In this document: in pieces, positions 1 through 9,900 of the stretch | How the letters are laid out: each line of letters opens with the position of its first letter | Position numbering within the stretch: the stretch's first letter is position 1 | Source: Phycisphaerae bacterium | Lineage (GTDB): Bacteria; Planctomycetota; Phycisphaerae; Phycisphaerales; UBA1924 | Assembly (NCBI GenBank): GCA_030432255.1 | Contig: JAUIHS010000007.1 | Span: 124,001 to 188,000, forward strand | Direction: 5' to 3' | Length of the DNA stretch: 64,000 nucleotides | Program-made: the position numbers and the translations under genes | The notes under the pieces: model-generated | What the model was told of the DNA's origin: nothing | Databases searched by the model: none | What the model saw: the letters and a program-made list of their open reading frames with translations, nothing else

Positions 1-1072
1 GCAGGCTGCCTGACCCGTTGAGGTCCAGTGCATCGCGATTCCCGAATCCATCCTTCCGCGTGTACGTCAGCGTGAAGCCATTGTCTGCCACCGACTCCAC
101 GAAGGAGAAGGGCGTCACCGTGCTGCCATCGGGCAACACGCGCCGGTCGAAGACAGCGGCATCCCAGAACTCGTTCCAGAACCATTGCGGGATGTGCTTC
201 GCCGCATCAAGTCGGAAGCCGTCGACCTTGTAGACGTCCACCATCATCTGGGTCCACCGCATGAGCAGGCCCGTGGTGTTTTCCGCCACCGGATCGCCCT
301 CGAGCGGCTCGGCGGTGTTGAAGGGATACATGGTGAAGTTGCGCGAGCCGCTGGGGTTGAAGAACATCTTCGGAGTCAGGTCCTGGTCCTGATAGAACTT
401 CGCGTTGCTTGCCGCGGGATTGTTGCGCAATGACCCTGCGGGCAGGTTCTGCGGGTCCCCGGGATCCACGGGATGTCGGATGAACTGGTTGTTCGACTCC
501 TGCGCGATGTCGATGAGGGACACGAGGTCGCCGTTGAACAGGTCGTAGTTGCCACCACCCGGGTTTTCCGACTGTGTGGAGCCGTCATGGAAGTCGCCCC
601 AGTCATCACCTGAGCCGTGCGGTCCGGGCGGGTTCATCCAGAATCCGGGGTATCCACCCTCGGCGATGAAGCCGGAATCGCCGTTGCGCGACGAGTTGTG
701 GTTCATGATGATGTCGAGGTAGTACAGCACGTTGGCGCGGTGGTATGCATCGATGGAGGCACGGAATTCTGATTCGTCGCCGTAGATGGTCTGCGACGAA
801 TGCGACCCGAAATCGAATCGGTCGAAGACGTCATACCCCGGAGAAGACGGGTCCGAAGCGCGCGAGGTCGGCGGATGCCAGATGCTTCCGTAACCGGCCA
901 TGAAGATGTCCGGCATGCGCCGTTCCTGGTTGCGGTAGTTCAACTCGAAGAGCTGAATCATCGCCGGGTTTGCCTGGGCCGCCGCGACTTGAACGGGTCC
1001 AGCGACGGCGAGACCGGCCAGCAGGGCCAGTGAAACGTTCAACCTGCGAGGGCAGCAACAGCGGGCGATCAT
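1..1072 (-). CDS. Secreted GH13 alpha-amylase family protein, 3' end outside window
   Basis: The first 357 codons of a glycoside hydrolase family 13 enzyme are present; the rest lies beyond base 1. These enzymes hydrolyse alpha-1,4-glucans such as starch. The N-terminus has a hydrophobic stretch (about residues 13-32) ending near AAAQA, consistent with a signal peptide and export. Conserved region I is DIIMNH (D120, N124, H125). Region II is GFRLDAAKH, with the nucleophile D289 and K292-H293. Region III contains the acid/base glutamate E326 in FSFVES. Region IV is not reached. The start is preceded by GAAAGG at a 10-nt spacing. A LacI-type palindrome lies about 98 bp upstream, so carbohydrate-responsive repression is plausible. 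The gene upstream is a sulfatase on the same strand, 178 bp away. Family assignment is firm; exact substrate (starch, glycogen or maltodextrin) is not. Confidence 0.9.
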   Translation of the reverse strand, partial: MIARCCCPRRLNVSLALLAGLAVAGPVQVAAAQANPAMIQLFELNYRNQERRMPDIFMAGYGSIWHPPTSRASDPSSPGYDVFDRFDFGSHSSQTIYGDESEFRASIDAYHRANVLYYLDIIMNHNSSRNGDSGFIAEGGYPGFWMNPPGPHGSGDDWGDFHDGSTQSENPGGGNYDLFNGDLVSLIDIAQESNNQFIRHPVDPGDPQNLPAGSLRNNPAASNAKFYQDQDLTPKMFFNPSGSRNFTMYPFNTAEPLEGDPVAENTTGLLMRWTQMMVDVYKVDGFRLDAAKHIPQWFWNEFWDAAVFDRRVLPDGSTVTPFSFVESVADNGFTLTYTRKDGFGNRDALDLNGSGSL

Positions 1073-1169
1073 CGGCGGATTACCTTTCTGACGGCGGTAA
1101 AGGCGAGCGACTCTCTCTCACTCGGTGCGGTCTCGGACACACTGCATCATTGCACAGTCGGAATCCGCA

Positions 1170-1183
1170 GTAAACCGTTTTAC
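1170..1183. promoter_or_regulatory. Candidate LacI/GalR-type operator upstream of the amylase
   Basis: The 14-bp sequence GTAAACCGTTTTAC is a palindrome around a central CG, with five matching bases on each arm and one mismatched pair (C against T) next to the CG core. This is the architecture of LacI/GalR-family operators. It sits in the gap between the sulfatase and the amylase, 98-111 bp upstream of the amylase start. No LacI-family gene occurs in the window. The functional role is inferred from symmetry, CG centre and the carbohydrate gene next to it. Confidence 0.5.
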
Positions 1184-1250
1184 CCCCGGAACAGGCACAC
1201 TTCGCGCCGCCTCCCAGACCGCGGCCGAGCATGTTCGTGTTATGAGTGGG

Positions 1251-2918
1251 TCAGCAGGCGTCGGTCCACGCATCGAGGACCTCGTTCAGGTCGCCGATGT
1301 CCACCGTCCCGTTCCCATCAATGTCACCCGTGCCATGGGGCTGGCCCCAGAATTTCAGCAGCACGTTCAGGTCGCCGAAGTCAACTTCCCCGCTCAGATC
1401 AACATCGCCCACGCAGCACGGCTCAACCGTCAGCGGCACCAGGTCGTACTGCCCATTCGGATTCAGTTCCGGCGTCTCGCGAACACTGTTCATCAGCAAC
1501 TTCAAATCGTTCAGGACCGTGCAGTATGCCGACTCACCCGACAGATCCGTTGACTCCGTCGGGTCCCTACCAAGGTGGTACAACTCCACCACGTCCACCG
1601 GCGTGTTCCCCCGACGACGCAACGCCTTGAAGTCGCCCTTGCGCACGGCCTGGCTGTATCGCCGCGGCCCGTTGAACGTCTCCCAGTACATGAACTCACG
1701 ATCCGGTGCAGTGTCGGATTCCAGCAACGACCGAAGTGACAGTCCGTTGCCATCCACCGGCGCCGCGGCGCTCGCGTAGTCCGAGATCGTCGCGGCGAGA
1801 TCCCACGTTGCCGCGGGTGTATGAATCGTCCGGTTCCCGGCAAAGTACCCGGGACCCCAGAAGATCCCTGGAACGCGTACGCCACCCTCCGTGAGTTGCC
1901 ACTTCATGTCCCGCAATCCCCCGCTGCTGTTGAAGAAGACCGGACTCACGATTCCGCCCGCATCGTGGGGGCCATTGTCACTCGTGAAGATGATGATGGT
2001 CTGATCCATCAGGCCCGCATCAATCACCGCGTCCACGATGCGACCGACGTCACGCGACAGCCGGGAGACCATGGCCGCGTACGTAGCTCGCGGCATGAGG
2101 TTATGCCTCGCGTAGCGCCCGCCATCAGGCAGCCACGGGATCTCGGGGAAGATGCTCTGGCCCGTTTCGTCAAGATATTGCCCAAGCAGGTTCTCGCCAG
2201 GCTGGTCTTCGGGAACCACGAGTTCCGCGTGCGGAATCGTGAATGGCAGGTACATGAAGAAAGGCGTCGTCGGGCTGGCGCTCGCGATGTAGTCCAGGCT
2301 CCGATCGACGTATTCGTCGTGCGTATACCGATCCGGGGAGAGTGCGAGTGGCACCGTGGTTCCGTTGCTGATCGTCCAGAGGGTCTGGTGCAGGTCGTCG
2401 TAGAAGGGTTGCTCCGGCGTGCCGGGTGGTTCTGACGGACTGTCCAGGAAGTAGGCGTGCGCATCCCGATGCGTCATCGAACCGACGAACTGATCGAATC
2501 CCGCATCCACCGGGTCACCTGCGGTGACCGTCATGCCATCGTGAGCACCCATCCCCCACTTGCCGAACATCGCGGTCGCGTAGCCCGCATCCTTCAACCG
2601 CTCCGGAAGCAGGTCGAGGTCGGGTGGAAACTCACCTGCCCGGCGTACGTAACTGTGCCCGGTGTCGCGGCCCTGCAGCAGCCCGCTCCGCGCGGGTGGG
2701 CAATGCGGTGCGGCGGTGTAGAACTGCGTCATCCGGATACCCGACGACGCCAACGCATCCAGTTCAGGTGTCGCAATCAGTTCCTGTCCATACGCGCCGA
2801 GATCACCATAGCCGAGATCATCAGCGAAGATCAGAATGACGTTTGGACGTATGGGTGTCTGGCCGGCGCAGCCGGTCAACAGTGCGCCGAGCATGATCAG
2901 TGTCGTCAGGATACGCAT
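1251..2918 (-). CDS. Sulfatase lipoprotein with C-terminal dockerin-like module
   Basis: A 555-residue sulfatase of the alkaline phosphatase superfamily, which hydrolyses sulfate esters, probably from sulfated polysaccharides. The N-terminus reads as a lipoprotein signal with lipobox LLTGC (C17). Metal-binding aspartates lie in FADDLGYGD (about 31-39). The formylglycine motif is C73-P-P-A-R77, so maturation by a formylglycine-generating enzyme or anSME is expected; neither is in the window. Residues about 499-555 form a dockerin-like tail with two Ca-binding-type repeats (GDVDLSGEVDFGDLN and GDIDGNGTVDIGDLN). The ATG at 2918 is chosen because GGAGG lies 9 nt upstream and the signal peptide begins there; ATG 2924 is an alternative. 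The neighbouring amylase on the same strand suggests polysaccharide use. Substrate is unknown. Confidence 0.9.
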   Translation of the reverse strand: MRILTTLIMLGALLTGCAGQTPIRPNVILIFADDLGYGDLGAYGQELIATPELDALASSGIRMTQFYTAAPHCPPARSGLLQGRDTGHSYVRRAGEFPPDLDLLPERLKDAGYATAMFGKWGMGAHDGMTVTAGDPVDAGFDQFVGSMTHRDAHAYFLDSPSEPPGTPEQPFYDDLHQTLWTISNGTTVPLALSPDRYTHDEYVDRSLDYIASASPTTPFFMYLPFTIPHAELVVPEDQPGENLLGQYLDETGQSIFPEIPWLPDGGRYARHNLMPRATYAAMVSRLSRDVGRIVDAVIDAGLMDQTIIIFTSDNGPHDAGGIVSPVFFNSSGGLRDMKWQLTEGGVRVPGIFWGPGYFAGNRTIHTPAATWDLAATISDYASAAAPVDGNGLSLRSLLESDTAPDREFMYWETFNGPRRYSQAVRKGDFKALRRRGNTPVDVVELYHLGRDPTESTDLSGESAYCTVLNDLKLLMNSVRETPELNPNGQYDLVPLTVEPCCVGDVDLSGEVDFGDLNVLLKFWGQPHGTGDIDGNGTVDIGDLNEVLDAWTDAC

Positions 2919-3044
2919 GGACATTGACCTCCGTGGGACCGTCGATTCTAGGGTGCGCAGGTCGCAGTGGCACATGAAATCGGCGCAATGAAAAGGGGCA
3001 CGACCGTGCCCCATAAAGAGATCAGAATCAAGGTATTCAGCAGA

Positions 3045-6000
3045 TCAACGATCTTCGGGACGGATGCCCATTCCCGAACGATCCGGACCGGCAGGACGTG
3101 CGGGCGCCGTGTACGGGTTGCGCGCCACTTCTTCAAGCGTCCAGTCGATCGCCGCGTCCAGTTGCGGATCGCCGCCATCCACCATGCGGGACGGATCGTC
3201 GACCACGCGGATGTCGGGATCAACACCGTGACCCTCGATGCCCCACGTACCGTCCACTTCGTAATACCCGAATGTCGGTACCGCGGTGTAGCCACCATCG
3301 ATCAGGCTCGGATTCCCGGAGATGCCTACGAGGCCACCCCAGGTCCGCATGCCGATGAGCGGGCCGAGTCCCTTCTGACGGAAGAGCGCCGGGAACATGT
3401 CGCCACCCGAACCGGCGAGGCCGTTGATGAGCATGCACTTGGGACCCTGGTGCGAGTCGGCCGGCCACGGCCAGTCCTTGCCGTCACGAACCGCCCAGTA
3501 GTTCAGGCGCGGTCGATTCAGCAATTCGATGAATCGATCAGGAATCTGACCGCCGCCATTCCAGCGCTCATCGATGATCAGGGCTTCCTTGCCGATCTGG
3601 CCGTAGAACTGACGGTAGAGGTCGTTCTGGCCATCAACGCCGGTGTTCGGCACGTAGATGTACCCGACCTTGCCATCCGTCTTGTAGTCGACATAGGCGC
3701 GCTTCTCTTCGATCCATGAACGGTAGCGGAGGTTGCTCTCACCATAAAGCGGTTCAACCAGCACCTCGCGCGTTTCGCTGTCAAGGCTGGGTTCGTCACC
3801 GATGGTCAGAGCAACAACCTGTCCGGCCAGGCCCTGGAACGCCGCCCACGGATCCATATCGGTATCCACCGGCACACCATTCACGGCAAGGAGGTAGTCC
3901 CCCTCCTCGATGTCCGCGCCGTGACGGCGCAGGGGGTTGCGGGCATCGGCATCCCACACGCCGCCTTCGTAGATCTTCGCGATGCGATAAGCGCCGTCGT
4001 GCAACTCGTAGTCACAGCCGAGCATGCCCACGTTCCTCGAAGGCTGACCCTCAACATCGCCGCCCCAGTAGTAGGCGTGGCCGACGTTCAGTTCCGCGAT
4101 CATCTCGCGGATCAGATAGCTGACGTCGTCACGCGTCGTGCAGTCCGGAAGCATTGACGAGTAGCGCTTGTACACGCCCTCCCAGTCCACACCGTGCAGG
4201 CCGGGGTCGTAGAAGAAATCGCGTTGAATGCGCCAGGCGTCACGCAGAATCTGCGACCACTCTTCCCGAGGCTTGATCGAGCCCTGCATGGCGCCGGTGG
4301 GCACGCGCTTGGACATGTTCTGTCCCGGGGCCGCTGAGATCACCGCCGCCTGGCCGCCGCCGCGGAACGCGAGCAGCTTCTTGCCGTTGGCGGACATGGC
4401 GACTCCGCCGACGCCGGAAATCACGTTCTGCTCGCCCTTGTCACGATCGCTGATGTCAAAGAGCTTGATATCGGCATCGCGACGATAAATGAGCTTGTTG
4501 CCGTCATTGACCATGAGGCCACCAAGTACCCCCGGTTCGATCGGCAGCAGGATCGCACGCTTGTGCAGGCCTTCGAAGACGATCTCGACAGGCTCGTCGG
4601 ATGAACTCGAGCCCGCGGCATCCTCGTCATTGTCCGAACTGGTCCTGGTCGCTGAGAATTCGCCGCTGATGCCCATGTCCGGAGACTCCCAGGTCCCCTC
4701 CATCGAATCACCGTCCACAGTGCCGGTGATCTGAATGGACATGCCGTTGTCCTCTTCCGTGACCGCGGAGAACTCTCCGCTGCTCGCGTCAAAGGACAGT
4801 TCCTTCAACTCGGTCGACTCGCCCTCCGCCGATGCGCTGCCGAAGAGATCGCCATCCTCGTTGACCGCGATCGTGAAGACGAAGCTGATACCGCCCGGAG
4901 GGAAGATGCCTTCGGGACCCGTGTAGCTGCCCTCCCACGTGCCCTGCATCGGGTGCACGTCCTCGGCTGCCGCATCGTCATCGGCTCCGCCCTCGGCGTC
5001 CTTGTCTGCATCATCATCCTCGGAGTCTTCGTCTGCCCACTCTTCTTCGTCACTCTCAGGAAGCCAGGGGTAGTCGACCTCGTCGTTCAGCGGCGCCGCC
5101 AGGATCACGGTGCTGTCGTCGTAGATGTACGTCGAATCAATGGAGCTGTAGCTGGGACTGAAGTTCATGTCGCATGTGAAGTACAGGTACTCACCCGCGC
5201 GGTCGAATGCTGGCGAACCGCAGGAGAACATCGGCTCTGTCACCTGAGTCAGCTCTTCCGTCTCGACGTTGTAGATGTGAATCGCACCCATGCCGGACTC
5301 GGAAGACAAGTTCATCGCGATCCAGCGCGAGTCCTGCGTCCAGCTCAGTTGTGGTTGTTGTGCCCACCGATCCGTCGCAATGGTTCGGACAGAGTCATCC
5401 TCCATCGAGTAGAGGTGCACAGCACCGGACTTGTCGGCGAATGCGATGTACTCCGAGTCCGGTGACCAGTTGGAGGTGTAGCGATAGATGCCACCGTTAT
5501 CCGTCAACTGGCGCGTCTCACCCTTGCCGTCCGACTGTGTCAGCCAGAGTTCATATTCTCCGGTTTCATCCGACAGGTAGGTGATCCACTTGCCGTCCGG
5601 AGACCACATCGGCTCGCGTTCCGCCACGCCGTCGGTGCGGGTCAGGTTGCGCGTCACGCCCTTCTCAGCGGGGAGCGACCAGATGTCGCCGCGAGCCTCA
5701 GCCACCACGCGCTTGCCGGTCGGAGAAATGTCGCCCGACGCCACAAACTCCGAGTAATCAACCAGCTTCGGCCGCAGCGAAGGACGGTCGCCCGGGATCA
5801 CGATATCCACGGCGCTGGACTTGCCGCTGCGGAGGTCGAGCAGATGGATATCCGGTCCGTTCTGGAAGACGATTTCACCCGTACCGTTCGGGCTCGGACC
5901 CATCGACGGCCACTTGCAGTCGAAGTCCGCGAAACGCGTGATCTGCTCGCGCTTCTTTGAGCGCGGATCATACGACCAGATGTTCAGACGATGGTTCGGA

Positions 6001-6719
6001 CCTGCATCCGACAGGTAGTACAGCTTGCTGCCGTGCCACATCGGGAACGTGTCGGTTCCCTCCCAGTCCGTGACCTGCTCCGCGGTTTCGTTGCGCAGGT
6101 TGAAGAGCCAGATGTCCGTCGCCATGCCGCCGCGATAGCGCTTCCACGTGCGGAAGTCGCGCTGGTGCGGCGTATACGCCAGCCAGCGACCATCGCTCGA
6201 GATTGCGCCGTTGGCACCGTAGGGCACCGGCATCGCTTCCGGCAGTCCGCCCTCGGGGGCGACCGTGAAGATCTGCTGCATGCGTCCGAGGCCGGCGTGC
6301 CCACCGCTGTAGAAGATCAGGCCGGCGTCCTTGTGCCAGTCCGTGAGCGTCTCGGAGGCCGGATGGTGCGTGACCCGCTCCGCGATGCCACCGCCCAGCG
6401 GGATTGTGTAGATGTCGCGGTTGCCCTCGTAGTTGCCGCCGAACGCGATCTGCTGGCCATCCGGGCTGAAGCGCGGAAAGACTTCGCCGCCGGGCGGGCT
6501 TGCAATTCGCTGAGCCTCGCCACCTTCACGCGGCACGACCCAGAGGTCATTCGCGTACACGAACACGATGTGGCGAGCGCTGACATCGGGAAACTGGAGG
6601 AGCGTTGCATCGGGGCGAATCACGTCAAGGTCTGACGCTGCTCCCGCAACACCCACCTGCAGTGCCGCCACCGACGCGACAACGATGCCGCGCACGACAT
6701 TCCTGCTCTTGTTGGTCAT
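3045..6719 (-). CDS. Tricorn-type S41 serine protease with acidic insertion
   Basis: A 1224-residue tricorn protease homologue, exported by an N-terminal signal (hydrophobic residues about 11-27). Order of parts: WD40/PD40 beta-propeller repeats (repeated SPDG-like blades) to about residue 545; a Glu/Asp-rich linker at about 548-585; an inserted beta-rich domain of about 100 residues beginning at QGTWEGSYTG (about 590-693); a second propeller remnant; the tricorn core; a PDZ-like segment near 940; and the S41 catalytic region with ERWNGGG and the nucleophile-bearing GSGGDMFP (Ser near 1105). Tricorn proteases degrade peptides; secreted bacterial copies probably act on extracytoplasmic peptides. 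The ATG at 6719 is preceded by AGGAGA at 5 nt. A second, different tricorn homologue lies directly upstream on the same strand. Family certain; substrate unknown. Confidence 0.88.
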   Translation of the reverse strand: MTNKSRNVVRGIVVASVAALQVGVAGAASDLDVIRPDATLLQFPDVSARHIVFVYANDLWVVPREGGEAQRIASPPGGEVFPRFSPDGQQIAFGGNYEGNRDIYTIPLGGGIAERVTHHPASETLTDWHKDAGLIFYSGGHAGLGRMQQIFTVAPEGGLPEAMPVPYGANGAISSDGRWLAYTPHQRDFRTWKRYRGGMATDIWLFNLRNETAEQVTDWEGTDTFPMWHGSKLYYLSDAGPNHRLNIWSYDPRSKKREQITRFADFDCKWPSMGPSPNGTGEIVFQNGPDIHLLDLRSGKSSAVDIVIPGDRPSLRPKLVDYSEFVASGDISPTGKRVVAEARGDIWSLPAEKGVTRNLTRTDGVAEREPMWSPDGKWITYLSDETGEYELWLTQSDGKGETRQLTDNGGIYRYTSNWSPDSEYIAFADKSGAVHLYSMEDDSVRTIATDRWAQQPQLSWTQDSRWIAMNLSSESGMGAIHIYNVETEELTQVTEPMFSCGSPAFDRAGEYLYFTCDMNFSPSYSSIDSTYIYDDSTVILAAPLNDEVDYPWLPESDEEEWADEDSEDDDADKDAEGGADDDAAAEDVHPMQGTWEGSYTGPEGIFPPGGISFVFTIAVNEDGDLFGSASAEGESTELKELSFDASSGEFSAVTEEDNGMSIQITGTVDGDSMEGTWESPDMGISGEFSATRTSSDNDEDAAGSSSSDEPVEIVFEGLHKRAILLPIEPGVLGGLMVNDGNKLIYRRDADIKLFDISDRDKGEQNVISGVGGVAMSANGKKLLAFRGGGQAAVISAAPGQNMSKRVPTGAMQGSIKPREEWSQILRDAWRIQRDFFYDPGLHGVDWEGVYKRYSSMLPDCTTRDDVSYLIREMIAELNVGHAYYWGGDVEGQPSRNVGMLGCDYELHDGAYRIAKIYEGGVWDADARNPLRRHGADIEEGDYLLAVNGVPVDTDMDPWAAFQGLAGQVVALTIGDEPSLDSETREVLVEPLYGESNLRYRSWIEEKRAYVDYKTDGKVGYIYVPNTGVDGQNDLYRQFYGQIGKEALIIDERWNGGGQIPDRFIELLNRPRLNYWAVRDGKDWPWPADSHQGPKCMLINGLAGSGGDMFPALFRQKGLGPLIGMRTWGGLVGISGNPSLIDGGYTAVPTFGYYEVDGTWGIEGHGVDPDIRVVDDPSRMVDGGDPQLDAAIDWTLEEVARNPYTAPARPAGPDRSGMGIRPEDR

Positions 6720-6834
6720 CTCGTTCTCCTGTGTATCACTATGGTGCACCCTGCCCGGACCTTCGCTCATTGTAGCGATCGATATCGACAGTACAGCCTC
6801 TAAATCCGTGAGGGGCAACTTTCCCTCGACACGC

Positions 6835-6863
6835 GTATCACCTGACAACGCAAAGGCTGTCAA
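6835..6863 (-). promoter_or_regulatory. Candidate sigma70-like promoter for the tricorn gene at 3045-6719
   Basis: On the minus strand a perfect -35 hexamer TTGACA (6863-6858) is followed after 17 nt by TGATAC (6840-6835). The -10 match is poor, so this rests on the -35 and the spacing. It lies in the 233-bp gap between the two tricorn genes, about 115 bp before the ATG, and would allow separate expression of the downstream copy. Confidence 0.3.
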
Positions 6864-6952
6864 TGCGCCCGCCTCTCACCCGCGCTCCGGAAATCGCGCG
6901 CTGTGTGGACCCATGCGCTTGCACGTGACACCTCAATGCCTGGTGTGGTGCC

Positions 6953-9900
6953 CTACTCCGAAAGCCGGCTCATCAGGTCCTCCGTCGCCGCCTTCAACTG
7001 ACGGTCGAAGTCGGCAGTCTCGTCTTCCGGCGTCTGCGGCACGACGATGTCAGGCATCGCGCCGTTGTTCTCCATGTCCGTGCCATCCAGCAAGTACCAG
7101 CCACGGAACGGCAGGCGCACGTACGTGTCGTCAACGAGCGATGTACCGCCAGTTGAGATCACGCCGCCATAAGTCTGCTGTCCGACCAGGTTGCCACGCT
7201 CCAGTGTCTTGAACGCATGAGATACGATCTCGGCGTTCGAGAAACTCTTCTCGTTGCACAGCATGTTCACCGGCTGGGTGTACCGCTGGATGTACAGACG
7301 ATCGCGCGGATACCCGGCGTCCTCCTCGAGCGTGCCACCACGCGGAATGCAGTACGCGTGAGGCCGAACCATGAGGGATGCCAGCACCCGATCCGCCGTC
7401 GAGCCGCCCCCGTTGTTCCGCACATCGACAAGCAGACCCTCCTTGCCATGCGCCGCGGCGAAGAGGTCTCGCTCGAATTCCACCAGGGCCGAGGATCCCA
7501 TCGACCGAATGTGCAGGTAGCCGATCCGGCCATCCGACCATTCGCTCACCAGCCGCGCGCGTTCGCGCTGCCACTCGTCATAACGAAGCGTTGATTCCCG
7601 TCCGAAACTGATGGGGGTCAGCAACAGGTCCCTGGCTTCCCAGACGCCATCCTCATTCCGGCGCAGCACGCTCACGACCGTCTCCTCGTTCACGCGATCA
7701 TCCAGCGCGGACTCCAGCGATTCTGTCGCTGCGAACGACTCGAACTCGATCGCGGTGATCAGATCACCTGCTTCCAGTGCCATGGCACCACCCCATGCCG
7801 GCCCATGTTCCACCACACCATCCACGCGGAATGCGAGGTCAAAGGCATGGTCGGCGGACGGCGAACGTCGCACCGGTGTGACATCGATTCCAAGGCGGCC
7901 ATTCGGGCGCGCATTCGGATTCGGGTCGCCGGGCGGATAGATGCCGAGGTGTGACGCATTCAGTTCTCCGAGCAGGCGGGCCCCGACGTGCCCGAACTCC
8001 TCTGAGGTCCGGGACTGTTCCGCAAGCCTCAGGTAGCGCTCCGACAGATTCTTCCAGTCCAGGCCCTTCATGTCACCGTCATAGAACGCCTGCCCGACCG
8101 TGCGCGCCGCTTCCACGAACTTCGCCCGATTCTGCGCCTGGAGGTCCACCCGGATCGACGACTCGATCGATACCCGCTCCGCATCGCCACCCGGGACCTT
8201 GGCCAGCCAGGCCTCTCCGCTCCGCAGGTACAGCACCTTGTCCCCCTTCAGCGACAGGCCCTGCACGTTCCCTCGCGACCCGAGTCTCTTGCGGTCGGAG
8301 CCGTCCCATTTGGCGGCATACAGCCCGGAGTCTTCCACCGCGGTGAAGACGATGTACTCCCCCGACGGCGTGAGCCGCACGTCGCCTTCGCCCCCGCGCA
8401 ACGACGTGATCCGCCGGAGTCGAAGATATGCATCTGCGAGGTCCAGTTCCGGACGCTCGCGCTCCGCCTCGTCCTGATCTTCATCATCTTCATCGGGTCG
8501 CTTCAACGGCTTCAACTTCTTCGCCGCCTTGGCTTGTTCCTCGTAGTACGCCTCGAGATCACGCGGTGCCAGTGCATCCAGTGACGCATCCAGGTACACC
8601 GTCCACACGTCACTCTCGTCGTTGATTCGATCGGAAAGGAACGCAAGCACCTTGCCGTCATGGGACCACGCTGGTGAATAATCGGAGTCCGGATGCATCG
8701 AGATGTTCACAGGCTCAGCAGAGCCGTCCGCGGGTACCACGAAGATATCGGAGTTGTAGTTGGCATCCTGGTAGTCGTAGGCAAACCAGTGACCATCGGG
8801 ACTCCATGCGAAGTCCGCCCAACGGTCCCACCCCTCCACCAGCGTTCGCTCTTCACCCGTTGCCAGATCGAGGATCACCAGGTTGCCCGGCGAACGGACG
8901 AATGCCAGCGAGCGGCCATCCGGAGACGGCATGGGACGGCGATCATCCGCAGATGTCGTGACCAGGGGAGTCACCGTGAACGTCAATGCATCGTGCCAGC
9001 GCTCGGCAGCCGGTGCCTCTTTCTCTTCATCCTCTTCGTCATCACCCTCATCCTGATCTTCATCATCCCCATCGCCATCTTCTTCATCACCGTCGGCTGC
9101 CTCCCCTTCGGTGTCTTCTTCTTCGTCGTCTGATGCCTCTGCCGCAGCAGGCTCTTCCTCAGGTGCTTCCGCCGCTTCCTTCAGGTCAGAGCGCGTCCGC
9201 TCCACCCGTGCCTCGAAGATTGACAGCGTCCCCGCCCCATCGAACCCCGAGATGTAAAGCACTTCGCCATCCGGTGACCACGCCACGTCCATCTCGCGCT
9301 CGGCGGTCGAGGTCACACGACGCGTCGGGCTGTCCTCGTCCACGTGCCGCACGTACACATCACCATACGAGACGATGGCGACCACCTCGCCATCAGGGCT
9401 CAGGGCCGCTGCGGACACTTCGCGCGCCACGTTCTTCATCTCGAAGTTGTCACGTTCGTCCTCGGCACCATGCAGCACCAGTGGTAAAGGCCGGGGGGTC
9501 GAAGATACCAGGTCCACCGTATACAGACGGTCCCACACTGAAACCACGGCAACCTCGGTGTTGCGTGCAACGTCGAACGAGAGCACATCCGAATCAAAAC
9601 GCGTGATCCGACGCGCCTGGCCGTTCGCCGCGGCGGACATCACGTACAGGTTGACGACATCATCCTCCCGATCCGACGCAAACAGGATCGAGTCATCATT
9701 GATCCAACGCGCCATGCCGTCGTTGCCCGCCCAGGTCGTCAACTCACGGAATCCGTTGTTCCCCTTCACCCAGACATTGCGCGCATCCGGGCCTCGATAG
9801 TGCCGGCGCGACCACGAGGACCCACCACGCTCGAAGAGCAGGCGCCCGCCATCCGGTGATACCTGCGGAAACTCGCCGAATGCATCGTGGGCCCTCTCGA